From Paenibacillus terrae (GTDB lineage: Bacteria; Bacillota; Bacilli; Paenibacillales; Paenibacillaceae): DNA of 37,470 nt. Every line of letters starts with the position of its first letter. Within the stretch, counting starts at the first letter, position 1. Made by a program: the position numbers and the translations under genes. Location of the stretch: assembly GCF_000943545.1 (NCBI RefSeq), contig NZ_JTHP01000062.1, positions 1-37,470 on the forward strand, in the 5' to 3' direction. The notes under the pieces were generated by a model. The model did not search any database. It was not told the origin of the DNA and saw only the letters and a program-made list of their open reading frames with translations. Positions 1 through 8,212 of the stretch are shown one piece after another.

Positions 1-13
1 ACACGACGACTAG

Positions 14-115
14 ACGCAGATGGAGGTTGCCGACGAAATCGGTATCTCTCAAGCCCAGGTTTCGAGATTAGAGAAGTCGGCTATACAGCAAATGCAAAAG
101 CATGTGAAGTCTTAG
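14..115 (+). CDS. sigG: RNA polymerase sporulation sigma factor SigG, C-terminal fragment
   Basis: Only the last 33 codons are present, ending at the TAG at 113-115. The peptide contains TQMEVADEIGISQAQVSRLE, the region 4.2 helix-turn-helix that contacts the -35 element, and it matches the end of the forespore sigma factor SigG. Its position upstream of a ylmC-type gene and ylmD agrees with the conserved Bacillales order. Odd point: homology stops abruptly before T at 14-16. The codon before it is TAG, and the preceding bases do not encode the expected residues ending in GK. This may be a contig-edge error or a real lesion. Identification of the fragment is confident; its intactness is not. 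Confidence 0.85.
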   Translation, partial: TQMEVADEIGISQAQVSRLEKSAIQQMQKHVKS

Positions 116-150
116 TTTTAAGGGAAGAGAAGCTTGGAAGGCACACCGAT

Positions 151-180
151 AAAAACGATCCTGTGTGGATCGTTTTTGCG
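151..180 (+). terminator. Rho-independent terminator after sigG
   Basis: The arms AAAAACGATCC (151-161) and GGATCGTTTTT (167-177) form an 11-bp stem around the loop TGTGT, with the T-run inside the right arm. It lies 35 bases after the sigG stop and ends that transcript before the ylmC-type gene. Confidence 0.9.
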
Positions 181-269
181 TTTAAAGGACATTTTTTGGG
201 TTCTCTCGCTCATATAGTGAAATAAAGGATGTGATGCGTGTGAGTACGCCGGAAACGTCGGTAAGGGCC

Positions 270-578
270 ATGAAAATTTCCGAGTTTCAAACAAAGGATG
301 TCATTAATATTGTAGATGGGCGACGATTGGGACAAATCAGTGATTTGGAGATTGATGTACGGCAGGGCAAAATCGAGGCCATTGTTGTCCCTGGCAGCAG
401 CCGTTTTATGGGCTGGTTTGGAGGGGGAAGTGAACTGGTCATTCCTTGGCGCAACATTGTGAAAATTGGCTCGGATGTGGTACTTGTACGATTGGAGGGA
501 CTGCATGAGCCGCAGGGTGATGGTGAGGAAAAAGTATATATTGAGCGCCAGGAACGAAATGATCGACGGGGATTTTGA
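270..578 (+). CDS. YlmC/YmxH family PRC-barrel sporulation protein
   Basis: A small protein of the YlmC/YmxH family, a PRC-barrel-like fold found near sigG in spore formers; its molecular function is not known. The sequence starts MKISEFQTKDVINI and contains the family-typical stretch VIPWRNIVKIGSDVVLVRL near the C-terminus, followed by a charged tail. I chose ATG 270 because it matches where family members begin (102 aa), but its ribosome binding site is weak. Upstream in-frame starts at 231 (GTG), 234 (ATG) and 240 (GTG), behind AAAGGA at 224-229, would add 10-13 residues. It lies between sigG and pgeF, as in other Bacillales. Family assignment is firm; the start is uncertain. Confidence 0.85.
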   Translation: MKISEFQTKDVINIVDGRRLGQISDLEIDVRQGKIEAIVVPGSSRFMGWFGGGSELVIPWRNIVKIGSDVVLVRLEGLHEPQGDGEEKVYIERQERNDRRGF

Positions 579-674
579 GCAGTGATTTTGAGCTTTAGGA
601 ATATGTGCATTTGATAGCTATGTGAAGACACGGCGGCGGCTTTTTGGTACACTGGGCAGTAGAGGTGAGAACGA

Positions 675-1559
675 ATGGAACCGTTTGTAGTAAATACCGG
701 GGCAACGGGTGTCGCGTCAACGACAGATGGCACGCATCCTTTGCCGGAGTTGTTATATATTCAATCCTGGGAGAAACAGGTTCGCGGATTGACAGCAGGC
801 TTTACCGGACGCCATGGCGGTGTCAGTGAAGTGCCTTATGAAAGTCTGAATTGTGCGTTTCATGTAGGGGATGACCCGGAGAAAGTTATTCGCAATCGGC
901 AGCTTATTGCGGAGCAGCTCGGATTTATGCCTGAAGCCTGGACCTGTGGAGAGCAGGTACACGGTAATCACGTTGCTGTTGTAAAGGCTGCTGACCGCGG
1001 ACGTGGCTTTGTGGATTGTGCATCCGCTTTTCAGGATACAGACGGACTGTTGACCGATGTACCAGGCATTTTACTGACATCCTTTTATGCGGATTGCGTG
1101 CCGTTATATTTTTGTGATCCGGTGCGGCGTGTGGTTGGGCTGGCGCATGCGGGCTGGAAAGGAACAGTTGCGGAGATTGCGCTGAAAATGGTGCAAACGA
1201 TGCAGACCGAATATGGATCTCAGCCGTCCGATTTGCTTGCAGCCATTGGCCCTTCCATTGGTTCTGAGTCATACGAGGTGGATGAGCATGTGATGAGCCA
1301 AATTCGGGTTTTGGAGCATGATTGCCCGGGTAATGATAAATGGGAAGGTACTGTCTATTTCCCATTAGGCGGCGGAAAAACGCTCCTTGACTTGAAACAA
1401 TGCAATCGACACATTATGATGAAAGCAGGAATATTGCCGAGCCGTATCGAATGTACTACCTTATGCACGAGTAGCCGCAGCGATTTGTTTTTTTCGTATC
1501 GCAAGGAAGGCGGCGTCACAGGGAGAATGGCGAGCTGGATTGGTCTGGAAGAGAGGTGA
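675..1559 (+). CDS. pgeF: Peptidoglycan editing factor PgeF / multicopper polyphenol oxidase-fold (LACC1, YfiH family)
   Basis: A 294-aa member of the YlmD/YfiH/LACC1 family (DUF152). Family members have been described as editing mis-incorporated residues in muropeptide precursors and as having purine nucleoside phosphorylase/deaminase activity; which applies here cannot be read from sequence. The expected metal and catalytic residues are visible: H96 in EQVHG, C141 in ADCVPL and H158 in HAGWKGT. It starts at an ATG behind AGAGGTGAGAACGA. It overlaps the next gene by four bases (GTGA), indicating translational coupling with ylmE and membership of the division cluster. Length is slightly above the usual 250-280 aa because of an N-terminal extension of about 25 residues. 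Confidence 0.9.
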   Translation: MEPFVVNTGATGVASTTDGTHPLPELLYIQSWEKQVRGLTAGFTGRHGGVSEVPYESLNCAFHVGDDPEKVIRNRQLIAEQLGFMPEAWTCGEQVHGNHVAVVKAADRGRGFVDCASAFQDTDGLLTDVPGILLTSFYADCVPLYFCDPVRRVVGLAHAGWKGTVAEIALKMVQTMQTEYGSQPSDLLAAIGPSIGSESYEVDEHVMSQIRVLEHDCPGNDKWEGTVYFPLGGGKTLLDLKQCNRHIMMKAGILPSRIECTTLCTSSRSDLFFSYRKEGGVTGRMASWIGLEER

Positions 1560-2269
1560 GTCCTCCCGTGTCTTTGGAGGAACGAATTAAAGAAGTGAAC
1601 GCCCGTGTGGAAGCGGCATGTGCCCGCAGCGGACGTTTGCGTGAAGAAGTAAATGTGATTGCTGTCACGAAATATGTTTCAGCAGTGGCGATGGCATCCG
1701 TATTAGACAATGGCTTGGAGCATGTTGGCGAAAATCGCTGGCAGGATGCTGCGGATAAATGGAGCAAGCTCGGTGACCGGGGAACATGGCATTTTATCGG
1801 TCATCTGCAAACGAATAAGGTTAAAGATGTTATTGGAAAATTTGAATTTATACACTCGCTTGATCGGTTGTCGCTGGCTCAGGAATTGGACAAGAAGGCG
1901 GCTGCTCTTGGACTAAAGATCAAAGCCTTTGTGCAAGTTAATATTTCAGGGGAAACTTCGAAATATGGCCTTTCTTCTGAGGCGGTGGTACCTTTTCTGA
2001 AACAAATTCGCGATCTGGAGCATGTGGACGTGATCGGCTTGATGACGATGGCTCCCCATGAGGCAGACCCGGAGAATACCCGGCCTGTATTTCGGGGGCT
2101 ACGTGAACTGCGTGATGCGTTAAATGGACAAGCTTTAACGAGAGAACCTATTGTTCACCTGTCGATGGGCATGTCTAATGATTTTGAGGTGGCGGTTGAA
2201 GAAGGAGCGACCTGGTTACGGCTTGGTTCTGTACTGGTCGGACGAGAGGAGGATTTCCATTGGGCGTAA
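1556..2269 (+). CDS. ylmE: YggS/YlmE family pyridoxal phosphate homeostasis protein
   Basis: A 237-aa cytosolic, single-domain PLP-binding protein of the YggS/PLPBP family, with the alanine-racemase N-terminal barrel fold. These proteins bind and buffer pyridoxal 5'-phosphate and have no established catalytic activity. The PLP lysine is K39 in VTKYV. Further family signatures are HFIGHLQTNK, LMTMAP and LSMGMSNDF followed by R in WLRLGS. The GTG at 1556 overlaps the pgeF stop; GTG 1568 is an alternative start. It sits between pgeF and sepF as in B. subtilis, where the ylmDEFGH genes are linked to cell division. Confidence 0.92.
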   Translation: MSPPVSLEERIKEVNARVEAACARSGRLREEVNVIAVTKYVSAVAMASVLDNGLEHVGENRWQDAADKWSKLGDRGTWHFIGHLQTNKVKDVIGKFEFIHSLDRLSLAQELDKKAAALGLKIKAFVQVNISGETSKYGLSSEAVVPFLKQIRDLEHVDVIGLMTMAPHEADPENTRPVFRGLRELRDALNGQALTREPIVHLSMGMSNDFEVAVEEGATWLRLGSVLVGREEDFHWA

Positions 2270-2712
2270 TGAATAAGTTCATGAACTTCCTGGGACTTCA
2301 GGAAGAAGAGGAAGTTGTAGAGCGAGAGGTTATGAATACGCCGGAAGATCAAGAAATTGAAACCCCAAGCTTTGATAAACGTAAGAACCAGAAGGGCAAT
2401 AATGTTGTCAGCATCCATTCACAGAAAAATGTGAAAGTTGTCCTGTATGAGCCGCGTTCTTATGATGAAGCACAGGAAATTGCCGACCACATTCGTTCCC
2501 ATCGTACAGTCGTGGTCAATTTGCAACGCATCCGTAAGGATCAGGCGCTGCGCATCATTGATTTTTTAAGTGGTACTGTATATGCGTTGGGCGGGGGGAT
2601 TTCTAAGGTGGGCAATAATATTTTCCTGTGTACACCGGATACGGTTGAAATTCAAGGCTCCATTACGGAAATACTAGCTGACACTGAACAAGAACTTAAC
2701 AGAATGAGGTGA
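2260..2712 (+). CDS. sepF: Cell division protein SepF
   Basis: A 150-aa FtsZ-associated protein that anchors and bundles FtsZ filaments at the septum. It has an N-terminal short amphipathic segment (residues 1-14, probable membrane anchor), an acidic, low-complexity linker (residues 15-50), and the C-terminal SepF domain with YDEAQEIADHIRSHRTVVVN and a glycine-rich ALGGGISKVG turn. I chose the TTG at 2260 because GAGGAGG lies seven bases upstream; ATG 2269 is the alternative. The first ten bases overlap the end of ylmE. Confidence 0.93.
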   Translation: MGVMNKFMNFLGLQEEEEVVEREVMNTPEDQEIETPSFDKRKNQKGNNVVSIHSQKNVKVVLYEPRSYDEAQEIADHIRSHRTVVVNLQRIRKDQALRIIDFLSGTVYALGGGISKVGNNIFLCTPDTVEIQGSITEILADTEQELNRMR

Positions 2713-2719
2713 GCTTTTC

Positions 2720-2977
2720 TTGATCGAGGTAATCGGTTGGCTATTTCAGATTTATTCTTACATGATCATTGCATATGTCCTGATGTCATGGCTTCCTAAT
2801 GCAAGAGAAAGTGTAATCGGTGATTTACTTGCCAAGTTTGTGGAGCCGTATTTGTCTCCTTTTCGCAGATTTATACCGCCAATCTTCGGGATGATTGATA
2901 TTTCACCCATCGTTGCGCTGATTGCTTTGCGTTTTGCGTCGTACGGTTTGATGTCTTTAATTAGCAATTTCGTCTAG
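2720..2977 (+). CDS. ylmG: YggT/YlmG family membrane protein
   Basis: An 85-aa integral membrane protein with two predicted transmembrane helices (about residues 5-24 and 60-82) separated by a loop containing SWLPNARES and PYLSPFRRFIPP, the hallmark of the YggT/YlmG family. Homologues are linked to division and to nucleoid or membrane organisation in bacteria and plastids; the exact role is unclear. The start is TTG at 2720 behind GAGGTGAG. It lies seven bases after sepF and eight bases before ylmH, so the genes are almost certainly co-transcribed. Confidence 0.9.
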   Translation: MIEVIGWLFQIYSYMIIAYVLMSWLPNARESVIGDLLAKFVEPYLSPFRRFIPPIFGMIDISPIVALIALRFASYGLMSLISNFV

Positions 2978-2985
2978 GAGGACTT

Positions 2986-3768
2986 ATGCGAACCGAGATT
3001 TATGAGCATTTTCACCCGGATGAACGGGATTATGTAGATCGCGCTTCCGAATGGATCAGTCATGCGGGGGCTTATCACGAGCAGAAGCTGACTGATTTTT
3101 TGGACCCGCGTCAACTGTACATATTGGAGACGCTTGCTTCGAAGGAAGACAAGGTCACGATTAGGGTAGATGGCGGCTATGAGGCATCGGAACGAAAGCG
3201 GGCGCTGATTGCGCCCGATTATTCGTATTTGGACGAGGAGAATATGGGGATTCAAGTTCTTTCCGTCACGTCCGATGATCATAAAATGAATACGTTGGAG
3301 CACGGTGATTACCTGGGTGCGATATTGGGACTTGGAATCAAGCGTGGAAAAATCGGGGATATTCATGTGCTGGACGACGGGTGCCATGTATTGGTGGCTT
3401 CAGAGATCAGCGATTTTATTACAATGCATTTACAGCAGGTTCATCGTGTTCATGTGTGGACCGAACTGTTGCCTCCAGAAAATTTGCGGACGAAGGATGT
3501 TGCATTGGAGCCGCTGGACCTGACGGTGGCTTCTTTGCGTCTGGATGGCATTGCCAGTGATGTGTATAAGCTGAGCCGCAGCAAGATCTTAACACCGATC
3601 CGGGCCGGACGGTGCCGGGTAAATTGGAAGGTAGAGGAGAATCCATCCACTTCACTTAAGGCGGGAGACGTTATTTCCATGCAGGGATTTGGGCGTTTCA
3701 AATTGCTGGAAACAGACGGTGTGACAAAAAAAGGAAGATTCCGTGTCAAAATTGGCAAGTTTATATAG
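2986..3768 (+). CDS. ylmH: YlmH family S4-domain RNA-binding protein
   Basis: A 260-aa protein with an S4 RNA-binding domain at the C-terminus (about residues 180-245; LRLDGIASDVYKLSRSKI followed by VNWKVEENPS). The N-terminal part is typical of YlmH. Homologues in Bacillales bind ribosomes and have been linked to rescue of stalled large subunits. It starts at ATG behind AGGAGGACTT. It is the last gene of the ylmDEFGH string and is followed by a separate promoter for divIVA. Confidence 0.92.
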   Translation: MRTEIYEHFHPDERDYVDRASEWISHAGAYHEQKLTDFLDPRQLYILETLASKEDKVTIRVDGGYEASERKRALIAPDYSYLDEENMGIQVLSVTSDDHKMNTLEHGDYLGAILGLGIKRGKIGDIHVLDDGCHVLVASEISDFITMHLQQVHRVHVWTELLPPENLRTKDVALEPLDLTVASLRLDGIASDVYKLSRSKILTPIRAGRCRVNWKVEENPSTSLKAGDVISMQGFGRFKLLETDGVTKKGRFRVKIGKFI

Positions 3769-3839
3769 CTGGAGGCAGGATTCACGAGCTTTCTGTCGAA
3801 AGAATTAAGCTATAGCGGAGAACTGGAACGATTTTGCTC

Positions 3840-3868
3840 TGTACAGCATTCACAAAACGGGGTATGAT
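3840..3868 (+). promoter_or_regulatory. Candidate SigA promoter for divIVA
   Basis: TGTACA (3840-3845), a 17-base spacer and TATGAT (3863-3868) lie about 70 bases upstream of divIVA, inside the 170-base gap after ylmH. The -10 is good and the -35 is moderate. Confidence 0.5.
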
Positions 3869-3939
3869 GACCGATAGATGATAGTGAGCGTCGTGACGCG
3901 GAAAATGTTTTTTTGTCAATCTTATAGGAGGTGGACGGC

Positions 3940-4449
3940 ATGCCATTAACGCCATTGGATATACATAACAAGGAATTTGCCCGCCGGCTTCGCGGTTATG
4001 ACGAAGATCAGGTCAATGAATTTTTGGATCAGGTGATCAAGGATTACGAGGGCGTTATCCGTGAAAATAAAGAACTGAGTACACAGCTGTTGAATGTTCA
4101 GGAAAAGCTCGATCATTTTTCGACCATTGAGGATACGCTGAGCAAGACGATTATCGTGGCGCAGGAAGCGGCTGATGAAGTCCGTAACAATGCCAAGAAA
4201 GAATCGCAGCTCATCGTGAAGGAAGCGGAAAAAAATGCGGACCGCATTGTGAATGAAGCGTTGTCCAAATCCCGCAAAATTGCGTTGGAGGTCGAGGAAC
4301 TGAAGAAGCAGGCTTCGATTTACCGGGCACGTTTTCGTACATTGGTGGAGGCGCAGCTTGACTTGTTAAGTCAGGACGGATGGGAAGCGCTTGAAAATCG
4401 TGAACGCGAAGTGCTGGAGCGCGAGCGTGAAATGAAAGAGATTTATTAA
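3940..4449 (+). CDS. divIVA: Septum site-determining / polar scaffold protein DivIVA
   Basis: A 169-aa coiled-coil scaffold that recognises negatively curved membrane at poles and septa. The N-terminal lipid-binding domain reads MPLTPLDIHNKEFARRLRGY and is followed by DEDQVNEFLDQV. From about residue 30 to the end the protein is heptad-rich and charged, consistent with a parallel coiled coil. I chose ATG 3940 because TAGGAGGTG (3925-3932) gives ideal spacing; an in-frame GTG at 3931 lies inside that site. It sits directly after ylmH and before ileS, as in most Bacillales. Confidence 0.95.
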   Translation: MPLTPLDIHNKEFARRLRGYDEDQVNEFLDQVIKDYEGVIRENKELSTQLLNVQEKLDHFSTIEDTLSKTIIVAQEAADEVRNNAKKESQLIVKEAEKNADRIVNEALSKSRKIALEVEELKKQASIYRARFRTLVEAQLDLLSQDGWEALENREREVLEREREMKEIY

Positions 4450-4487
4450 TCGTCATTTCTGACAGCGATGATTGGGTCTCGTCAGGG

Positions 4488-4516
4488 TTGACTTTTATCT
4501 TCAAACAGGCTATAAC
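4488..4516 (+). promoter_or_regulatory. SigA promoter of the ileS T-box leader
   Basis: TTGACT (4488-4493), an exact 17-base spacer and TATAAC (4511-4516). It lies about 100 bases before the start of the T-box structure, so it is the obvious ileS promoter. Confidence 0.7.
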
Positions 4517-4599
4517 TGTAAATACTATACTGAATATCACGTTATCTGTTGGGTAATGGGTTGTTATTCAGGGCAGCGAAGCTGCTGATTTAATATCCC

Positions 4600-4922
4600 G
4601 ATGAATTTAACATTTGTAATTCGTTGATGGGAACGAGTACGTCATGTTTTTGTCCCTCAGAGAGTTGGCCTTTTTCCGGTGCAAGCCAACGTTCAGAACA
4701 TGACCGAATATCCTCCCTGAGAAGTGAGCTGAAGCGCTTGAGTTTTATCCGGCGTGTGTAAGCTATCGCCGTGTGCCATACGTTACAATGGCGCCCTGCT
4801 GTAGTTGAGTAGGGCTCGGAGAGCCGTGACGGGACCAGTCTTTTTGAAAATGGTCTGTTTACGGAATCAGGGTGGTAACGCGAGCACAGTCTCGTCCCTT
4901 TACAGGGACGGGGCTTTTTTGT
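4600..4922 (+). promoter_or_regulatory. T-box riboswitch controlling ileS (isoleucine specifier)
   Basis: The 530 bases between divIVA and ileS are a T-box leader. The T-box core AGGGTGGTAACGCG is at 4869-4882. Stem I carries an AGTA motif near 4638 and a GAATATC specifier-loop segment where ATC (4710-4712) reads as the isoleucine specifier. The leader ends in a strong terminator (4888-4921), followed 60 bases later by ileS. Uncharged tRNA-Ile pairing at the specifier and with the T-box bulge should favour the antiterminator. The class is certain; the specifier is inferred from position and from the downstream gene. Confidence 0.9.
4888..4921 (+). terminator. T-box regulated terminator before ileS
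   Basis: AGTCTCGTCCCT (4888-4899) pairs with AGGGACGGGGCT (4904-4915), with two G-T pairs, around a four-base loop, followed by a T-run. It competes with the antiterminator formed by the T-box sequence. Confidence 0.9.
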
Positions 4923-4980
4923 TGCTTTTTTTTCAGAGAATGCTACAGAAACTGATGAACAAGAGAGGAAGAGTGACATT

Positions 4981-7900
4981 ATGAACAGAGTAGATGTCAA
5001 AGAAAAGGCACGGTCCCGCGACCTGCGCATCCTGAGCAAATGGAAGCAGGAGGACACATTCCGTAAAACGATCACACATCGTGAGGGTAAGCCAAATTTT
5101 GTGTTTTATGAAGGTCCGCCAACAGCTAATGGTAAACCGCATATCGGTCACATGCTGGGCCGTGTAATTAAGGATTTTGTCGGCCGTTACCAGACGATGA
5201 AGGGGTATCGTGTCGTACGTAAGGCGGGTTGGGATACCCACGGTCTGCCGGTAGAATTGGGTGTACAGAAGCAACTGGGCATTTCCCATAAGCCTGAAAT
5301 TGAGGAATACGGCGTTGAAAAGTTTATCAAAAAATGTAAAGCCAGCGTGTTTGAGTATGAGCAGCAATGGCGTGATCTGACCGAAGCGATCGGCTACTGG
5401 ACAGACCTAGATAATCCATACATCACGCTGGATAATAATTATATCGAGAGTGTGTGGAACATTCTGGCGACGATTCACGAAAAGGATCTGCTGTATCGCG
5501 GTCATCGCGTAAGTCCGTATTGTCCGGATTGTCAGACAACGCTGAGTTCCCATGAAGTGGCACAGGGCTACAAAGACGTAAAAGACCTGAGTGCCACGGC
5601 CAAATTTAAGCTGCATAGCAGTGGTGAATATGTGCTGGCCTGGACGACAACACCTTGGACCTTGCCGAGTCACGTGGCACTTGCCGTCAATCCTGATCTG
5701 GAATACGCTCGTGTAAAACAGGAAGACAGTGTATACATCGTTGCCAAAAATCTCGTCGAAGACGTGATTAAAGGCGATCATGAAGTGATTGGCACGTTGT
5801 CTGGCTCGGAACTGGTAGGTCAAACGTATACTCCGCCATTTACGTATTTCCAAGTCGAGAAGGGCAATCAGATTCTGGGTGCGAGGTTCGTAACGGACTC
5901 CAGCGGTACAGGTATCGTTCATATGGCTCCGGCGCATGGCGAGGATGATTACCGGGTATGCCGTGAAAATGGCGTTGGATTCATCAATGTGGTGGATCTC
6001 CAGGGTAACTACGTAGAGGAAATCACTGATTTTGCAGGCCGTTTTGTGAAGGACTGTGATGTGGATATTGTTAAAATGCTGTCGGAAAAAGGCTTGCTGT
6101 ACAGCAAGGAAAAATACGAGCATAGTTATCCGTTCTGCTGGCGCTGTGATACTCCGCTATTGTACTATGCCATGGATAGCTGGTTTATCAAAACAACCGC
6201 TATCAAGGATCAACTGATTGCCAACAATAACGAAGTTGAATGGTATCCGGGTCATATACGCGAAGGACGCTTCGGCAAGTTTTTGGAGGAATTGGTGGAC
6301 TGGAACATCAGCCGTGATCGCTATTGGGGCACACCGCTGAATATCTGGGTTTGTGAAGAAACCGGAGAGCAGTTCGCTCCGCATAGTATTGCTGAACTAC
6401 GGGAACGTGCGATTGGCGATGTACCAGCGGACATTGAGCTGCACAAGCCATATGTGGATGAAGTCAAGGTTCGCAGTACATGCGGCAAATACGAAATGAC
6501 CCGTACACCGGAAGTAATCGACGTATGGTTCGACAGCGGCTCCATGCCTTTTGCCCAACATCATTATCCGTTTGAAAATAATGAAACATTCGAGCAGCAA
6601 TTCCCGGCAGACATGATCTGTGAAGGTATTGACCAGACTCGTGGCTGGTTCTACAGCTTGCTTGCTGTTTCGACCATGCTTACAGGGAAAGCTCCTTACA
6701 AAGCAGTTATGGCGACAGGTCACGTACTGGATGAGCAAGGGCAGAAAATGTCCAAATCCAAGGGAAATGTGATTGATCCATGGGAAGTGATTGACGAGTA
6801 CGGTACAGATGCTTTCCGTTGGGCTTTGTTGTCCGATAGTGCACCGTGGAATAGCAAACGTTTTTCCAAGGGCATTGTAGGCGAAGCCAAATCGAAGCTG
6901 GTAGATACGCTCGTAAATACACACGCTTTCCTGACCTTGTATGCGGATATCGACGGTTTTGATCCGGCACAGCATCCGTTCAAGCCATCGGCACACAAGC
7001 TGGATCGCTGGATTTTGTCCCGTCTCAACAGCTTGATTCTGGTGGTGGACAAAGCACTGGCTGTGAACGATTTCCTGAACTCGTCCAAAGCGATTGAGTC
7101 GTTCGTGGATGAACTGAGCAATTGGTATATCCGCCGTTCGCGTGATCGGTTCTGGGGCAATGGCCTTACAGAAGATAAATTGGATGCGTACCGTACACTG
7201 ACTGAGGTGTTGTTGACGACAGCGAAGCTGCTTGCGCCGTTCACGCCGATGCTGGCTGAGGATATTTACCTGAACCTGAGCAACGGGGAAAGCGTTCATC
7301 TGGATGATTATCCAACTGCAAATGAAGCCCTGATTGATCTGGAGCTGGAGCGTGACATGGAGACGGCTCGCCGCGTAGTAGAACTGGCGCGCAATATCCG
7401 TAACGAAACGGGGCTGAAAACGCGTCAGCCGTTATCCGAATTGATTTTGTCCATGGATCAGGATTTTGAGCTGAGTGGTTATAAGGAAATCATCAAGGAT
7501 GAGATCAATGTGAAACATATTCATGTTGAAACGGACGATAGCGGCTTTGTAGACTTCACGCTGAAGCTGAATTTGAAGGTAGCGGGCAAGAAATACGGCA
7601 AAAATGTCGGCTTCCTGCAAAACTTTTTCAAAGGAATGTCTGCGGAGGACACCCGTTCTGTTGTGGAAAAAGGAGTGCTGAACGTGGCTTCTCCAGAAGG
7701 GGAAGAGTTGCAGGTTACAGCGGAGGAATTGCTGGTGGAGAAAAAAGCGAAGGAAGGCTTTGCTTCCGCTTCCGGCTATGGTTTAACCGTAGCATTGAAC
7801 ACGGACATTACGCCTGAACTGGAGCAAGAGGGCTGGGTACGTGAGGTTGTTCGTGCGGTGCAGGATTACCGTAAGAAGCTGGATCTGCCGATTGAAAAGT

Positions 7901-8070
7901 ATGTGGCACTTACGCTGGATGTAGATAGTGAGCTACGTCAGGCGATTCAAAACTTCGATTCGGTGTTGCGTGAGAACGTATTGGTAACGACAGTGACATT
8001 TGGTCAAGCCGAGCCTGTGGAACGCGTAGAAGTGAACGGTAAAACTATCGGCGTGCATATTGGGGAATAA
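4981..8070 (+). CDS. ileS: Isoleucyl-tRNA synthetase, type 2 (eukaryote-like) lineage
   Basis: A 1029-aa cytosolic class I synthetase that charges tRNA-Ile. The signature is GPPTANGKPHIGH with HIGH at 54-57, and KMSKS is at 589-593. An editing (CP1) domain lies between them, followed by the anticodon-binding domain. The length, the PPTANGKPHIGH form of the motif and the lack of an obvious C-terminal zinc-finger cysteine cluster match the type 2 lineage found in eukaryotes, archaea, some Bacillus (ileS2) and mupirocin-resistance MupA. The B. subtilis housekeeping enzyme (about 921 aa) is type 1. ATG 4981 follows GAGAGGAAGAG. This copy sits at the ancestral ileS position behind the T-box. Confidence 0.95.
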   Translation: MNRVDVKEKARSRDLRILSKWKQEDTFRKTITHREGKPNFVFYEGPPTANGKPHIGHMLGRVIKDFVGRYQTMKGYRVVRKAGWDTHGLPVELGVQKQLGISHKPEIEEYGVEKFIKKCKASVFEYEQQWRDLTEAIGYWTDLDNPYITLDNNYIESVWNILATIHEKDLLYRGHRVSPYCPDCQTTLSSHEVAQGYKDVKDLSATAKFKLHSSGEYVLAWTTTPWTLPSHVALAVNPDLEYARVKQEDSVYIVAKNLVEDVIKGDHEVIGTLSGSELVGQTYTPPFTYFQVEKGNQILGARFVTDSSGTGIVHMAPAHGEDDYRVCRENGVGFINVVDLQGNYVEEITDFAGRFVKDCDVDIVKMLSEKGLLYSKEKYEHSYPFCWRCDTPLLYYAMDSWFIKTTAIKDQLIANNNEVEWYPGHIREGRFGKFLEELVDWNISRDRYWGTPLNIWVCEETGEQFAPHSIAELRERAIGDVPADIELHKPYVDEVKVRSTCGKYEMTRTPEVIDVWFDSGSMPFAQHHYPFENNETFEQQFPADMICEGIDQTRGWFYSLLAVSTMLTGKAPYKAVMATGHVLDEQGQKMSKSKGNVIDPWEVIDEYGTDAFRWALLSDSAPWNSKRFSKGIVGEAKSKLVDTLVNTHAFLTLYADIDGFDPAQHPFKPSAHKLDRWILSRLNSLILVVDKALAVNDFLNSSKAIESFVDELSNWYIRRSRDRFWGNGLTEDKLDAYRTLTEVLLTTAKLLAPFTPMLAEDIYLNLSNGESVHLDDYPTANEALIDLELERDMETARRVVELARNIRNETGLKTRQPLSELILSMDQDFELSGYKEIIKDEINVKHIHVETDDSGFVDFTLKLNLKVAGKKYGKNVGFLQNFFKGMSAEDTRSVVEKGVLNVASPEGEELQVTAEELLVEKKAKEGFASASGYGLTVALNTDITPELEQEGWVREVVRAVQDYRKKLDLPIEKYVALTLDVDSELRQAIQNFDSVLRENVLVTTVTFGQAEPVERVEVNGKTIGVHIGE

Positions 8071-8112
8071 TTACAAGACCCCTGTCCCATAATACAATAA
8101 CAGGCAGCATAT

Positions 8113-8174
8113 AAAAAACGAGCCTAAGCATTGGAAACGGATGGATGATCTCCGTTACATGCTTCGGCTCGTTT
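8113..8174 (+). terminator. Long imperfect hairpin after ileS, probable terminator
   Basis: ACGAGCCTAAGCAT (8118-8131) pairs with ATGCTTCGGCTCGT (8159-8172) with one mismatch, and an inner stem AACGGA/TCCGTT sits in the loop. An A-run precedes and a short T-run follows, so it may work in both directions. It lies 43 bases after the ileS stop and before the next gene. Confidence 0.6.
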
Positions 8175-8212
8175 GCTGCGTTCAGGGCAGCATGGGAAAA
8201 GGGGGATTGTGC

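Noticed and set aside
4590..5075. Reverse-strand open frame across the T-box leader
   Set aside because: The region is fully explained by the T-box structure and the ileS start; the translation resembles no protein family.
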